This document shows positions 20,673 through 30,058 of a DNA stretch of 64,000 nucleotides, piece after piece; the stretch's first letter is position 1, and each line of letters begins with the position of its first letter. Under the pieces are notes generated by a model that made no database searches, had not been told where the DNA came from, and worked only from the letters and a program-made list of their open reading frames with translations. The position numbers and the translations under genes were made by a program. This DNA is from Pseudomonas taeanensis MS-3. GTDB lineage: Bacteria; Pseudomonadota; Gammaproteobacteria; Pseudomonadales; Pseudomonadaceae. The stretch lies in the NCBI RefSeq assembly GCF_000498575.2, contig NZ_AWSQ01000004.1:330865-394864 (forward strand), written 5' to 3'.

Positions 20673-21314
20673 TTAAGCGCTGGCTTTAACTGCGGGCTGC
20701 GGATTGGGGTGAAAAAACACGTGTTCGATGACCGGGCCGATCGCCACGACGCCGACCTCCTCGTAGCCCTGACGCTTGTAGAAATCCAGGTAGTGCGCAT
20801 CGCCGGTATCCAGCACCACACCCTGCGAGTTGGCCTCTTCGGCGCACCAGTTGTGTAACGCTTCGAGCAGTTGTTCACCGAGGTGTTGGCCCTGAAACTC
20901 CGGGTGAATACCCAGTAGCGGCAGCACGTGATAAGGACCGGGTGGCAGGCAGGCGAGCACCGCGTCATGGTAGGCCAGGTAGCGCTTGGTACAGCGGAAA
21001 CCGGCGGTCAGCAGCATGCGCATGCGCCAGCCCCAGCTTTCGGTGATGTCCAGGCGCCGCTGTGGCGGAGCAATCAGTGCCGTGCCGATCAGTCGATCAT
21101 CTATCAGCAGACCGAGCGCCGGCAGGTTTTCGCTGAAGTGCTGCTGCACCAACTCGCGCACCGTGGCGCGCACGCGCTGGTCATAACCCGGTCGTTCGGC
21201 TTCGAACAAATAGGAGAAAGTCGGCGCATGGCGGTAGGCGTGGTACAGCAGCGAGCGCGCCTCGCGGGCGTACCCCCCATCGAGCAAACGAACTTCAGCA
21301 GGACTGTTCGGCAT
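20673..21314 (-). CDS. GNAT-family N-acetyltransferase
   Basis: This 213-residue protein shows the GNAT acetyl-CoA-binding motif around LLGIHPEFQGQHLGEQLLEALHNW (residues about 130-153), with the Q/G-x-G-x-A/G pattern as QGQHLG. The later YLDFYKRQGYEEVGVV is the typical beta5 to beta7 region. AGAGG lies 9 bp before the ATG. It is flanked by tamA downstream and divergent from xthA. The acceptor substrate is unknown. Confidence 0.88.
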   Translation of the reverse strand: MPNSPAEVRLLDGGYAREARSLLYHAYRHAPTFSYLFEAERPGYDQRVRATVRELVQQHFSENLPALGLLIDDRLIGTALIAPPQRRLDITESWGWRMRMLLTAGFRCTKRYLAYHDAVLACLPPGPYHVLPLLGIHPEFQGQHLGEQLLEALHNWCAEEANSQGVVLDTGDAHYLDFYKRQGYEEVGVVAIGPVIEHVFFHPNPQPAVKASA

Positions 21315-21459
21315 ACGCAGTGACCTCTTGTTCTCTATTTATCGGGCCCACCGCCACGTTAGCACCGCATTCCCACAGCTGCCAGATAACTGGCCCCCTG
21401 CCCGCTGGATCGGCTAGCATCGCAGGCTCTCCAGATAGAAAGCACAGGACCTGCCGCCC

Positions 21460-22272
21460 ATGAAGATTGTCTCCTTCAATATCAACGGCCTGCGTGCGCG
21501 CCCACATCAATTGGCGGCGTTGATCGATAAGCACCAGCCGGATGTGATCGGCCTGCAGGAAACCAAGGTTGCCGACGAGCAATTTCCCGAAGCGGACATC
21601 CGGGCCCTTGGTTACCACGTGCATTATCACGGCCAGAAGGGGCATTACGGCGTCGCCCTGCTCTCGCGCCAGGCCCCTTTGTCGCTGCACAAGGGCTTTC
21701 CGGGCGATACAGAGGACGCGCAGCGGCGCTTCATCTATGGCACCTTTGCCGATGCCCTGGGCAATCCGGTGACGGTCATGAACGGTTACTTCCCGCAAGG
21801 TGAAAGTCGCGACCACCCGATCAAGTTTCCGGCCAAGCAGCGTTTCTATGCCGACCTGCAGCAGTTGTTGGTCAGCCAGTTTCAGCCCGAGCAGCCGTTG
21901 GTGGTGATGGGCGATATCAATATCTCGCCGGAGGATTGCGACATCGGTATCGGTGAGGTGAACCGCAAGCGCTGGCTGAAAACCGGCAAGTGCAGTTTCC
22001 TGCCGGAAGAACGTGAGTGGCTGGCGACCCTCAAGAACTGGGGCCTGGTCGATAGTTTCCGCCGGCTCAACCCTGAGGTAAACGACCGTTTCAGCTGGTT
22101 CGACTACCGCAGCCGCGGCTTCGAGGACGAGCCCAAACGCGGCCTGCGCATTGACGTGATCCTCGCCTCCCAGGCCCTGCAGGAGCGGCTGAAGCACACC
22201 GGGATCGACTACGAGCTGCGCGGCATGGAGAAACCCTCGGACCATGCACCGATCTGGTTGGAGCTCAGCTAA
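21460..22272 (+). CDS. xthA: Exodeoxyribonuclease III
   Basis: This 270-residue protein is an endonuclease/exonuclease/phosphatase-fold enzyme of the expected XthA length. Key blocks are FNINGLRAR at the N-terminus, GLQETKV with the metal-binding Glu, [13 protein letters not shown] with the Asp-Asn pair, and the C-terminal [10 protein letters not shown] with the catalytic Asp-His. It processes AP sites and 3' ends in base-excision repair. It is a single-gene unit, divergent from the GNAT gene. Confidence 0.95.
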   Translation: MKIVSFNINGLRARPHQLAALIDKHQPDVIGLQETKVADEQFPEADIRALGYHVHYHGQKGHYGVALLSRQAPLSLHKGFPGDTEDAQRRFIYGTFADALGNPVTVMNGYFPQGESRDHPIKFPAKQRFYADLQQLLVSQFQPEQPLVVMGDINISPEDCDIGIGEVNRKRWLKTGKCSFLPEEREWLATLKNWGLVDSFRRLNPEVNDRFSWFDYRSRGFEDEPKRGLRIDVILASQALQERLKHTGIDYELRGMEKPSDHAPIWLELS

Positions 22273-22386
22273 AGCGCCGCGAGTCGACGGGCATGGCACT
22301 GTGCGTGTCCGCCAATCTCTCGAGTCGTTCTTTCATCGCACCCAGCACCCAGCACCCGCCGCAGAGCGATCCAAGCCCACCGGTCA

Positions 22387-22415
22387 CTGTCACATCGTTG
22401 TCATTTTTTTGTCTT
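22387..22415 (+). promoter_or_regulatory. Pho box, three tandem half-sites
   Basis: CTGTCAC-ATCG-TTGTCAT-TTTT-TTGTCTT forms three 7-bp direct repeats at an exact 11-bp period, matching the PhoB consensus CTGTCAT-N4-CTGTCAT with few mismatches. It lies 44 bp upstream of a PstS-like gene, which strongly supports phosphate-starvation control. Confidence 0.82.
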
Positions 22416-22458
22416 ATCGTCGCGGCACCCTCATTCACCCATAGAAGGTGTATGCCGC

Positions 22459-23841
22459 ATGCCGCGCGCCACAATGACTGCCCGTGATACCGCCTGGAAC
22501 CGCTCCGCAGCCTCGCTGCTGCTCGGTTTACTCTGCTGCGCCCTGCCCTGGTCGACCTTCGCTGCCCTGCCGCTTCCCGCCAATGACAGCAGCGCGCTGC
22601 GCATCCAGGGTTCCAACACCATAGGCGCCAAGCTCGGCCCGGCGCTGGTCAAGGGACTGTTTGAGGAACAAGGTCTGAGCGCGATCCGGGTAGAAGCCGG
22701 CGCGGCAGAGAATGAGCAGAAGATCATCGGTAAAACCGCGGACGGCCGCAGCGTGACGGTCGATCTAGCCGCCCATGGCTCCAGTACCGGGTTTGCCGCC
22801 CTGAAAGATGGCAGCGCCGAACTGGCCGCCGCGTCGCGCCCGATCAAGGACAGCGAACTCAACGCCCTGCAAGCCTTGGGCAATCTGCGCAGTCGCAGCG
22901 CGGAACAGATCATCGCCATCGATGGCCTGGCGATCATCCTCCATCCGAGTAACCCGATCAGCGCCTTGCACACCGAGCAACTGGCCCAGGTCTTCGCCGG
23001 CGAAGTGACCGACTGGGCGCAACTGGGCGGTCATAGCGGGACGATCAACCTGTATGCCCGCGATGACAACTCCGGCACCTACGACACCTTCAAGGAGCTG
23101 GTGCTGAGCGCGAATGGCAAGACCTTGTCGATGACCGCCCAGCGCTTCGAGTCCAGCGACCTGCTCTCCGACCGGGTCAGCCAGGACCCGCAAGGCATCG
23201 GATTTATCGGCTTGCCGTCTATTCGCCAGGCCAAAGCCGTGTCCATCGCCGCCGGCGAGTCGCAACCGATGCCGCCGAGTGTGACCCTGATTGCCACCGA
23301 GGACTACCCGCTGTCTCGCCGCCTGTATCTGTACAACCAGGAGTCTTTGCAAAACCCTTGGGCCAAGGCCCTGGTGCGCTTTGCCCATAGCCCGCGGGGC
23401 CAAGCCATAGTCGCGCAGAACGGTTTCATCGCGCAGACCGTGCAGGCGGTCAGGGTCACGCCCAGCAGCGCCATGCCCGCGGCCTATCAGGTGCTGGCCG
23501 CTGAAGCACAGCGCCTGTCGGTGAACTTCCGCTTTCAGCAGGGCAGTGCCAGCCTGGACAACAAGGCCCAGCGCGACCTCGAGCGGCTGCTCGATTACCT
23601 GAAAAGCCAGGACAAGCTGCAGCACAAAGTGGTGCTGGTGGGCTTCGGCGACCCCAAGTCAGATCCGGCCCGCGCCCAGTTGTTGTCCAAACTGCGGGCC
23701 ATGGCGGTGCGTCGTGAGCTGGCCAAACAGGGGGTTCTGTTTCGCGAAATCACCGGGCTGGGCGATGAACTGCCAGTGGCGGCAAACGATGGCGATGAGG
23801 GACGCATCAAGAACCGTCGCGTCGAAGTCTGGGTGTACTGA
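22459..23841 (+). CDS. PstS-like substrate-binding domain fused to an OmpA C-terminal domain
   Basis: This 460-residue protein has a signal sequence (about 1-35) and a PBP-like phosphate-binding domain (about 40-320). Characteristic stretches are IQGSNTIG, the phosphate-pocket-like DDNSGTYDTFKELVL and GIGFIGLPSI. The C-terminus (about 345-460) is an OmpA-type peptidoglycan-binding domain (FRFQQGSASLDNKAQRDLERL and GRIKNRRVEVWVY). The protein would sit in the periplasm tethered to the cell wall rather than serve a membrane ABC importer directly. A clear Pho box precedes it. No pstCAB genes are adjacent. Function is inferred as phosphate scavenging or sensing. Confidence 0.88.
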   Translation: MPRATMTARDTAWNRSAASLLLGLLCCALPWSTFAALPLPANDSSALRIQGSNTIGAKLGPALVKGLFEEQGLSAIRVEAGAAENEQKIIGKTADGRSVTVDLAAHGSSTGFAALKDGSAELAAASRPIKDSELNALQALGNLRSRSAEQIIAIDGLAIILHPSNPISALHTEQLAQVFAGEVTDWAQLGGHSGTINLYARDDNSGTYDTFKELVLSANGKTLSMTAQRFESSDLLSDRVSQDPQGIGFIGLPSIRQAKAVSIAAGESQPMPPSVTLIATEDYPLSRRLYLYNQESLQNPWAKALVRFAHSPRGQAIVAQNGFIAQTVQAVRVTPSSAMPAAYQVLAAEAQRLSVNFRFQQGSASLDNKAQRDLERLLDYLKSQDKLQHKVVLVGFGDPKSDPARAQLLSKLRAMAVRRELAKQGVLFREITGLGDELPVAANDGDEGRIKNRRVEVWVY

Positions 23842-24109
23842 GCCATCGTCTTGGTTTCGCCTTCGCTAGGAAGGAGCCCATGCGCGGCACATAGGCTGTC
23901 GCCGGTGAGCCGCATAGGGTACGCAGTCCCCCACAGCGCCGAATCAGGGTGGCGGGTACCTAAGAGTACCGGCTAGACATTTGCCGCCCTCGCCTTTCGC
24001 CTCTAGCCTTAACACTATGTGACACCGGGCCCCTCTGGCGGTGAATGCTCACCGTGATGTCGGCGTCACCAAGTTGATTCTCAACTTAGGCGGACAACAG
24101 AGAGGGTCT
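23842..24109. other. Leader region of the TerC gene, no gene seen
   Basis: These 268 bp hold no convincing ORF. A small GGTAC/GTACC inverted repeat sits at 23955-23970. TerC/Alx-type genes are often behind the manganese yybP-ykoY riboswitch, but I could not recognise its conserved core here. Confidence 0.4.
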
Positions 24110-25108
24110 ATGACCGCTTTAACGGAGTTCCTCAGCAGCCCATTTCTCGGCACCCCCAGCTGGTTCTGGCTGGCGTTCATCGGCATCGTACTGGCGCTGC
24201 TGGTGTTCGACCTCGGCGTGCTGCACCGCGAGCAACATGAAATCGAAATCCGCGAGAGTCTGCTGCTCTACAGCGGCTACTTCAGCGTGGGCATGGGCTT
24301 CGGTGGCTGGGTCTGGTGGCAACTGGGGGCGACAGCGGCGCTGGAGTTCTACACCGGTTTTCTGGTCGAGCAATCACTGTCGATGGACAACGTGTTCGTC
24401 ATGGCGTTGATCCTGGGCTACTTCGGCATTCCCCGGCGTTACCAGCATCGTGTGCTGTTCTGGGGCATTCTCGGGGTGATCGTACTGCGCGCGCTGATGA
24501 TCGGCCTGGGCACCGCGCTGGTGCAACGGTTCGACTGGATGCTCTACCTGTTCGGGGCTTTCCTGCTGCTGACCGGGATTAAAATGCTCTTCAGCCGCGA
24601 GGAGCAACACCCCGACCTGGCGCAAAATTTCATATTGAAATTTATCCGTCGGCATATTCGCGTCACCGATGACCTGCACGACGGGCGCTTCCTAGTGCGT
24701 CTGCGCGACCCCGTCAGCGGCAAAACGCTACTTTATGCGACGCCCCTGCTGCTGGCCCTGGTGCTGATCGAACTGGCCGATTTGCTGTTCGCCGTGGACA
24801 GCGTGCCAGCGGTCTTTGCCATCACTCAGGATCCGTTTATCGTCTACACCTCGAACATCTTTGCGATTCTAGGTTTACGCTCGCTGTACTTCGCCCTGGC
24901 AGCGCTGATGCACCGGTTTATTTACCTGAAATACGCCTTGGCTTTGGTGTTGGTGTTTATCGGCGGGAAGATCTTCCTGCACGGTTTTATCGGCAAGATT
25001 CCGGCTTTGCTATCGCTTGGCGTAACCTTCGGCCTACTGGCAGGTGGCGTGCTGTTGTCGCTGCTGAAAACCCGCAATCACCCGCATAAGGAACGGTCAA
25101 GCAAGTGA
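24110..25108 (+). CDS. TerC-family integral membrane protein
   Basis: This 332-residue membrane protein has about nine hydrophobic segments and the two TerC signature regions EQSLSMDNVFVMALI and ELADLLFAVDSVPAVFAIT, whose Asp residues in the membrane are thought to bind a metal ion. Family members such as Alx/MeeF export manganese or contribute to tellurite resistance; no ter genes are nearby, so a metal-export role is more likely. The ATG at 24110 has AGAGGG just upstream and starts the conserved part; an upstream in-frame ATG at 24041 adds 23 unrelated residues. Its stop overlaps the next small ORF. Confidence 0.9.
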   Translation: MTALTEFLSSPFLGTPSWFWLAFIGIVLALLVFDLGVLHREQHEIEIRESLLLYSGYFSVGMGFGGWVWWQLGATAALEFYTGFLVEQSLSMDNVFVMALILGYFGIPRRYQHRVLFWGILGVIVLRALMIGLGTALVQRFDWMLYLFGAFLLLTGIKMLFSREEQHPDLAQNFILKFIRRHIRVTDDLHDGRFLVRLRDPVSGKTLLYATPLLLALVLIELADLLFAVDSVPAVFAITQDPFIVYTSNIFAILGLRSLYFALAALMHRFIYLKYALALVLVFIGGKIFLHGFIGKIPALLSLGVTFGLLAGGVLLSLLKTRNHPHKERSSK

Positions 25109-25299
25109 ACCTCGCCAATGTACAGGTCGAACCTCTGCTGCAAGGCGGCCGTCAGCTGTGGCAGGTACGCATGGGCCGCCGCGCCCTGATCTTCCAGGAG
25201 GAGCTGGCGGCGCGCGCATTCGCCGCCCAATTGCACATGCGCATGACCTGGCTCCGGCAACAGAACCAGCAGGATGATGCGGACAGCCGGCCGTCCTGA
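25105..25299 (+). CDS. Small protein coupled to TerC
   Basis: This 64-residue ORF starts with GTG inside the TerC stop (GTGA overlap), the standard arrangement for translational coupling. A perfect intrinsic terminator stands 12 bp after its stop, so it is in the same transcript. It is Gln/Arg/Leu rich (LWQVRMGRRALIFQEELAARAF), has no signal peptide or membrane helix, and I do not recognise a domain. The overlap and the terminator position are the main evidence that it is real. Confidence 0.62.
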   Translation: MNLANVQVEPLLQGGRQLWQVRMGRRALIFQEELAARAFAAQLHMRMTWLRQQNQQDDADSRPS

Positions 25300-25310
25300 G
25301 TTTGCCGTGC

Positions 25311-25347
25311 AAACGACAAGGCCCGCGCAATGCGGGCCTTGTCGTTT
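25311..25347 (+). terminator. Intrinsic terminator of the TerC unit
   Basis: AAACGACAAGGCCCGC at 25311-25326 pairs perfectly over 16 bp with 25332-25347 around a GCAAT loop. The AAA/TTT ends make it usable from both strands. Confidence 0.9.
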
Positions 25348-25357
25348 GTAGTTAAAC

Positions 25358-25423
25358 CTGTAGGAATCAACCGCTAGCGCTGCGATGGCTCGCATGCATC
25401 GCCAGCAAGCTGACGCCTACACA
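25358..25423. repeat. Degenerate REP pair
   Basis: CTGTAGGAATCAACCGCTAG on the left and GCATCGCCAGCAAGCTGACG then CCTACACAG on the right are a decayed version of the inverted REP pair found intact at 34047-34110 and 63056-63120. Confidence 0.6.
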
Positions 25424-25452
25424 GGCTACCTTATGCCAAAGGCTCTGTCGGT

Positions 25453-26682
25453 TTAGCGGCTGGCTTTCATCGCCTCACGCGACATGTATTTGCCGATCTC
25501 GAACTTGCCGATCGCCGCGCGATGCACTTCGTCCGGGCCATCGGCCAGGCGCAGGGTGCGTTGCATGGCGTACCAGTAGGCCAGCGGGAAATCGTTGGAA
25601 ACCCCGGCGCCACCATGGATCTGGATGGCACGGTCGATCACCTTGAGCGCGACGTTGGGTGCCACTACCTTGATCTGGGCGATTTCACTGGCGGCGATCT
25701 TGTTGCCGACAGTGTCCATCATGTAGGCCGCATTCAGGGTCAGCAGGCGCGCCATGTTGATCTCCATGCGCGAGTCGGCGATGTGATCGATGTTACCGCC
25801 CAGGCGGGCCAACGGCTTGCCGAACGCGGTGCGGTTGATCGAGCGCTCGCACATCAGTTTCAGTGCGCGCTCGGCCATGCCGATCGAACGCATGCAGTGG
25901 TGGATACGGCCGGGGCCAAGGCGACCCTGAGCGATCTCGAAACCACGGCCCTCACCTAGCAGCACGTTCTCGTAAGGCACTCGTACGTTCTCGAACAGTA
26001 CTTCGGCATGACCATGGGGCGCATCATCGTAGCCGAACACCGGCAAAGGACGAACGACCTTCACCCCGGCTGCATCCATTGGCACCAGGATCATCGAGTG
26101 CTGCTGGTGGCGCGGCGCATCCGGGTTGGTCAGGCCCATGAAGATCATGATCTTGCAGCGTGGGTCACAGGCGCCGGAGGTCCACCACTTGCGGCCGTTG
26201 ATCACCCACTCGTCGCCCTCACGCACGGCGCTCGCTTCCATATTGGTAGCGTCGGATGAGGCCACCCCCGGCTCGGTCATGGCAAAGGCGGAGCGAATTT
26301 CGCCACTCAGGAGCGGCTTGAGCCATTGCTCTTTCTGCGCCTCGTTGGCGTAGCGCACCAATACTTCCATATTGCCGGTGTCCGGTGCGGCGCAGTTGAA
26401 CGGCTCGGGACCAATCAGCGAGCTGCCCATGATTTCCGCCAGCGGGGCGTACTCGGTGTTGGTCAAGCCGGCGCCAAGTTCGGATTCAGGCAGGAACAGA
26501 TTCCACAACCCCTCGGCCTTAGCCTTGGTCTTCAGTTCTTCCATGATCGCGGTCGGCTGCCAGCGATCGCCCTCGTTGACCTGTTGTTCGAATACGGCCT
26601 CGGCCGGATAGACATGGGTCTCCATGAACGCGGTGACACGTTCGCGCAGTTCCTGAACCTTTGGGGAGTAGGCGAAATCCAT
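25453..26682 (-). CDS. Acyl-CoA dehydrogenase
   Basis: This 409-residue flavoenzyme has the ACAD pattern [18 protein letters not shown] (FAD/substrate loop), [17 protein letters not shown], and the C-terminal [36 protein letters not shown]. This version resembles the ACAD10/11-like group rather than the short-chain type, judged by length and the WWTSGA and LADGPDEVH motifs. It is cytoplasmic and oxidises an acyl-CoA to the 2-enoyl-CoA. It is divergent from a LysR regulator with 159 bp between them, suggesting control by it. No electron-transfer flavoprotein gene is adjacent. Confidence 0.93.
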   Translation of the reverse strand: MDFAYSPKVQELRERVTAFMETHVYPAEAVFEQQVNEGDRWQPTAIMEELKTKAKAEGLWNLFLPESELGAGLTNTEYAPLAEIMGSSLIGPEPFNCAAPDTGNMEVLVRYANEAQKEQWLKPLLSGEIRSAFAMTEPGVASSDATNMEASAVREGDEWVINGRKWWTSGACDPRCKIMIFMGLTNPDAPRHQQHSMILVPMDAAGVKVVRPLPVFGYDDAPHGHAEVLFENVRVPYENVLLGEGRGFEIAQGRLGPGRIHHCMRSIGMAERALKLMCERSINRTAFGKPLARLGGNIDHIADSRMEINMARLLTLNAAYMMDTVGNKIAASEIAQIKVVAPNVALKVIDRAIQIHGGAGVSNDFPLAYWYAMQRTLRLADGPDEVHRAAIGKFEIGKYMSREAMKASR

Positions 26683-26771
26683 GGGGAGCTACCTTCTGTC
26701 GGGTGTTTGATGAGGTTTTGACAATGTGGAAATGATGCTAGAACAGCGATTAAGATTTATCTAACCTATTT

Positions 26772-26797
26772 TCACCGTGTATAAACATTCATCACCG
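26772..26797. promoter_or_regulatory. Direct repeats in the divergent ACAD/LysR gap
   Basis: TCACCG occurs at 26772-26777 and again exactly 20 bp later at 26792-26797, each followed by a TATA-containing stretch. Two helical turns of spacing fits a LysR-type dimer site; the assignment is inference. Confidence 0.35.
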
Positions 26798-26841
26798 ATA
26801 TATGATCCACTGATACGGACAACCCCGGGAGTGCGCGTGGA

Positions 26842-27774
26842 ATGAATCTGAACAAGGTCGATCTCAACCTCTTTATCGTCTTCGATGCCATCTATACCGA
26901 GGCCAACCTGACCCGCGCCGGGCAGATCGTGGGCATTACTCAGCCCGCGGTCTCCAACGCCCTCGCCCGTCTGCGCGAAACCTTCAACGACCCATTGTTC
27001 GTACGCACCGCCCAGGGCATGGTGCCCACGCCGATGTCGCAGAACATTATCGGCCCGGTACGTAGTGCCTTGCAGCAATTGCGCATCTCCGTGCAGGAAA
27101 GCCGCACCTTCAACCCGGCCCAGGCAAACAAGACCTACCGCATCAGCATGACCGATCTCACCGAGGCGGTGATCCTTCCGCCGCTGTTCCAGCGTCTGCG
27201 GCGTCTGGCGCCGAACGTGATCATCGAAAGCATGCTCGCCCGCCGCCGCGAGACCACCAAGGAGCTGGCCGCAGGGCGCCTGGATTTTGCCGTCGATGCG
27301 CCGCTCAACACCGATCCGCAAGTGCGCCACGTCAAGCTGATGGAAGACCGCTACGTGTGCGCCATGCGCCAGGGCCATCCGCTGGCGAAAGACAAGATCA
27401 GCCTGGAGGAATACCTGTCGCTGACCCATATTCACATCTCCAGCCGCCGCAGTGGTCTCGGTTATGTCGACCTCGGTCTCGGCAAGATGGGCATTCAACG
27501 CAAGATTGCCCTGCGTTCGCAGCATTACCTGATGGCTACCACCGTAATGCAGAACACCGACATGTCGATGACCGTGCCCGAACGCTTCGCCCGGCGTAAC
27601 GAACTGCACTACGCAGAGCTGCCGGTGAATGACATACCCGTACAGGAAACTCACCTGTACTGGCACGAAAGCACCGATCAGGATCCAGCGAACCGTTGGA
27701 TGCGCGAGCAGATCATCGAGATCTGCCAGCAGGTGACCACGCAGGAAAAGAAACTGGAGAAAGCCTCGGCTTGA
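26842..27774 (+). CDS. LysR-family transcriptional regulator
   Basis: This 310-residue protein begins MNLNKVDLNLFIVFDAI, the NodD/SyrM-like LysR subgroup, with a helix-turn-helix covering ANLTRAGQIVGITQPAVSNALARLR. The effector domain follows (about 90-300). GGGAG lies upstream of the ATG. It is divergent from the acyl-CoA dehydrogenase gene and ends before a bidirectional terminator, so it is monocistronic. It most likely controls the dehydrogenase. The effector is unknown. Confidence 0.93.
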   Translation: MNLNKVDLNLFIVFDAIYTEANLTRAGQIVGITQPAVSNALARLRETFNDPLFVRTAQGMVPTPMSQNIIGPVRSALQQLRISVQESRTFNPAQANKTYRISMTDLTEAVILPPLFQRLRRLAPNVIIESMLARRRETTKELAAGRLDFAVDAPLNTDPQVRHVKLMEDRYVCAMRQGHPLAKDKISLEEYLSLTHIHISSRRSGLGYVDLGLGKMGIQRKIALRSQHYLMATTVMQNTDMSMTVPERFARRNELHYAELPVNDIPVQETHLYWHESTDQDPANRWMREQIIEICQQVTTQEKKLEKASA

Positions 27775-27790
27775 AGGATTCGGATCGAAT

Positions 27791-27820
27791 AAAAAACCCC
27801 GCACTGCGGGGTTTTTTATT
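27791..27820. terminator. Bidirectional intrinsic terminator
   Basis: AAAAAACCCCGC at 27791-27802 and GCGGGGTTTTTT at 27806-27817 form a perfect 12-bp stem with a 3-nt loop and U-runs in both directions. It sits between the convergent LysR gene and the gntR-like gene. Confidence 0.93.
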
Positions 27821-27834
27821 GATACAGCCGACTA

Positions 27835-28854
27835 TCAGGCGCTGTCCCGTAGCACCACTTCGAAACCGACATCGACGCGATGGCTGGGCGGTTGCTCGCC
27901 ACGCATCAGGCTCATCAGCATTTCGGCCGCCAGTTCGCCGACCTTGCCGCGCGTGGTGCGCACCGTGGTCAGCGCCGGGTGCACCCAGGCGGCGGCCGGC
28001 AGGTCGTTGAAGCCGGCGATGGCCAGGCGTTCGGGCACCGCCAGATCGAGCTGGCGCGCACGGAACAAGGCGCCCAATGCCAGGTCGTCGTTGTTGAAGA
28101 ACACCGCATCGGTCTGCGGGTGCTGCTCGAGCAGACGATCGAGCAGGTTGGCGCCCAAGCCGATGGAGGACAGCTGTGGCGTCAACAGTTCCAGCGCCGG
28201 GTTGTGACGCCCCGCCGCGCGCATCACCTGCCGATAGCCTTCGGCGCGCTGCAGGGTGCGCGGGTCGAGCTGAGCTGCGGCGAAGGCAATGTGCCGGTAG
28301 CCGCGCTCGATCAGTGCACGGGTCATGGCCGCGCCCGCCTCCTGCTGGGAAAAGCCGACGCAGTAGTCATCCACCGCGTCGCTCAACTCCATCATGGTGA
28401 CGATCGGGCCACGGTAGCCACCGAGAATTTCCCGCGCCGCATCGCTGCGCTCGAAACCGGTGAGCAGCAGGCCGGCCGGCTGATGCGCGAGATAAGCGCG
28501 CAGCAACCGTTCGTCCTCCTCTGGCCGATAGTGACTGACGCCGATCATGGTCTCGAAGCCGGCCGGCATCAGCACCCGCTGGATGGCCTCGGCGGTGTCG
28601 ACGAACACCGAGTTGGACAGCGACGGGATGATTATCGCGACCAGGTTGGAGCGCGAACTGGCCAACGCCCGGGCGGCCGAATGCGGCACATAGCCGAGCT
28701 GCTTGACTGCCTGCATCACCTGCTCGCGCAGCGCATCGGAGACCACCTCCGGCTGCGACAACGCGCGCGAGGCGGACATCAGCGAGCAGCCGGCGGCACG
28801 TGCCACATCGGACAGGGTGACCCGTTCCGCGGAACGGCGACGACGTTGGCTCAT
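27835..28854 (-). CDS. gntR: LacI-family repressor, GntR-like (gluconate)
   Basis: This 339-residue protein has a LacI helix-turn-helix at about 13-35 (VTLSDVARAAGCSLMSASRALSQP) and a sugar-binding domain similar to ribose-binding proteins. AGGGAAG precedes the ATG. The Pseudomonas gluconate repressor GntR is a LacI-family protein with the same RRRRSAERVTLSDVARAAG-like N-terminus (recall, not searched). It is the last gene after a gluconokinase-DctQ fusion and TRAP genes, and the operator-like palindromes TGGTAGCGCTAACA and TGTTAGCGCTATCA in that cluster are of LacI type. Gluconate is therefore the best guess for the effector. Confidence 0.85.
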   Translation of the reverse strand: MSQRRRRSAERVTLSDVARAAGCSLMSASRALSQPEVVSDALREQVMQAVKQLGYVPHSAARALASSRSNLVAIIIPSLSNSVFVDTAEAIQRVLMPAGFETMIGVSHYRPEEDERLLRAYLAHQPAGLLLTGFERSDAAREILGGYRGPIVTMMELSDAVDDYCVGFSQQEAGAAMTRALIERGYRHIAFAAAQLDPRTLQRAEGYRQVMRAAGRHNPALELLTPQLSSIGLGANLLDRLLEQHPQTDAVFFNNDDLALGALFRARQLDLAVPERLAIAGFNDLPAAAWVHPALTTVRTTRGKVGELAAEMLMSLMRGEQPPSHRVDVGFEVVLRDSA

Positions 28855-28932
28855 GAGAACTTCCCTGAAAGGCGGCTGACGATTCTAACAGGGCACACTG
28901 GCCGGTTACCCGGCGCCAGCGTACCCAACGTG

Positions 28933-29946
28933 TCACCGCGCGGCTTTTTGCACTTCGACCTGCACCTGCTCGAACAGCTCGGGGCCAACCGTGTCGACCA
29001 CCTGCTGCAGCGCCGGTTGCGCCTTGTCGCGCATGCGCTGGATCTCCTCGGCGCTGATCTGATTGACCTGCATGCCGTTGGCTTGCAGCTGGGCCAGCGC
29101 CTTGGAGGCCTCGGCGCGGGTATCCTGACGCTCGAAGTCACGCGCCTTGATCGCTGCGTCCATGAGAATGCCCTGCTCGGTCTGCGACAGGCCGTCCCAC
29201 CAGCGCTTGGAGGCGGTGACTATCCAGGGGCTGTATACGTGATTGGTCACGGTGAGGTACTTCTGCACCTCGTAGAATTTCGACGAGAGGATGGTATTGA
29301 AAGGGTTCTCCTGGCCGTCCACCGCCTTGGTTTCCAGCGCGGTGAACAGCTCGGAGAACGGCAGCGGCACGGCGTTGGCGCCCATCAGCTTGAAGGTCTC
29401 GAGGAACACCGGGTTGGGCATCACGCGCAGCTTGATCCCGGAAAACTCTTCCAGCTTGGTGATCGGCCGCACGTTGTTGGTCATGTTGCGGAAACCGTTT
29501 TCCCAGTACACCAGGCCAACCAGGCCCTTCTCCTCCAGCTTGTCCATGACCTGACGACCGACAGGGCCGTCCAGCACGGCATCGGCCTGCTGCTCGCTGG
29601 TGAACAGGAACGGCGTATCCCACACTGCCATTTCCTTGGTGATGCCAACCAGGGTGGCGGTCGAGCCGACCATCATTTCCTGGGCGCCACCGATCAGGGC
29701 GTTCTGCATCTGGTTGTCGGCACCCAGGCTGGCGGCACCGAAGGTGCGCATTTTCAGCTTGCCGTCGGAGGCCTTGGCGACTTCCTCGGCGAACAGCTTG
29801 GCGGCGCGACCCTGGTTGCTGTCCTCGTTGAGGCCGTAACCGAAGCGAATCATCCGCGAGCGGACCTCATCGGCGTGGGCGCCGAGGCTGGCGAGGGGGC
29901 TGAGCAGCATGGCGGCGGTCAGGCCGGTAAGCAGAAAACGTCTCAT
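28933..29946 (-). CDS. dctP: TRAP transporter solute-binding protein (DctP family)
   Basis: This 337-residue periplasmic protein has a Sec signal (FLLTGLTAAMLLSPLASLGAHA) and DctP-family stretches: the conserved Arg-containing GIKLRVMPNPVFLETFKLMGANAVPLPFSELFTALETKAVDGQENP. It delivers a carboxylate-bearing solute to the DctQM membrane complex driven by sodium. It lies after dctM in the same direction with about 110 bp between. The neighbouring gluconokinase and GntR-like repressor suggest gluconate or a related sugar acid rather than a C4-dicarboxylate. Confidence 0.92.
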   Translation of the reverse strand: MRRFLLTGLTAAMLLSPLASLGAHADEVRSRMIRFGYGLNEDSNQGRAAKLFAEEVAKASDGKLKMRTFGAASLGADNQMQNALIGGAQEMMVGSTATLVGITKEMAVWDTPFLFTSEQQADAVLDGPVGRQVMDKLEEKGLVGLVYWENGFRNMTNNVRPITKLEEFSGIKLRVMPNPVFLETFKLMGANAVPLPFSELFTALETKAVDGQENPFNTILSSKFYEVQKYLTVTNHVYSPWIVTASKRWWDGLSQTEQGILMDAAIKARDFERQDTRAEASKALAQLQANGMQVNQISAEEIQRMRDKAQPALQQVVDTVGPELFEQVQVEVQKAAR

Positions 29947-30058
29947 GGGGCGGTACCTTTGTTGTTGTTGGATGAGGGGTTGGGACGAACTTTGCCATCA
30001 GGCAAAAGCGGGCTTACCCCGACGCCTGCGCGCCGGGCGATATGCTCGGGCAGATGGT

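Noticed and set aside
23842..24109. yybP-ykoY manganese riboswitch before the TerC gene
   Set aside because: Expected for this family, but the conserved core bases could not be identified; a covariance-model search would decide.
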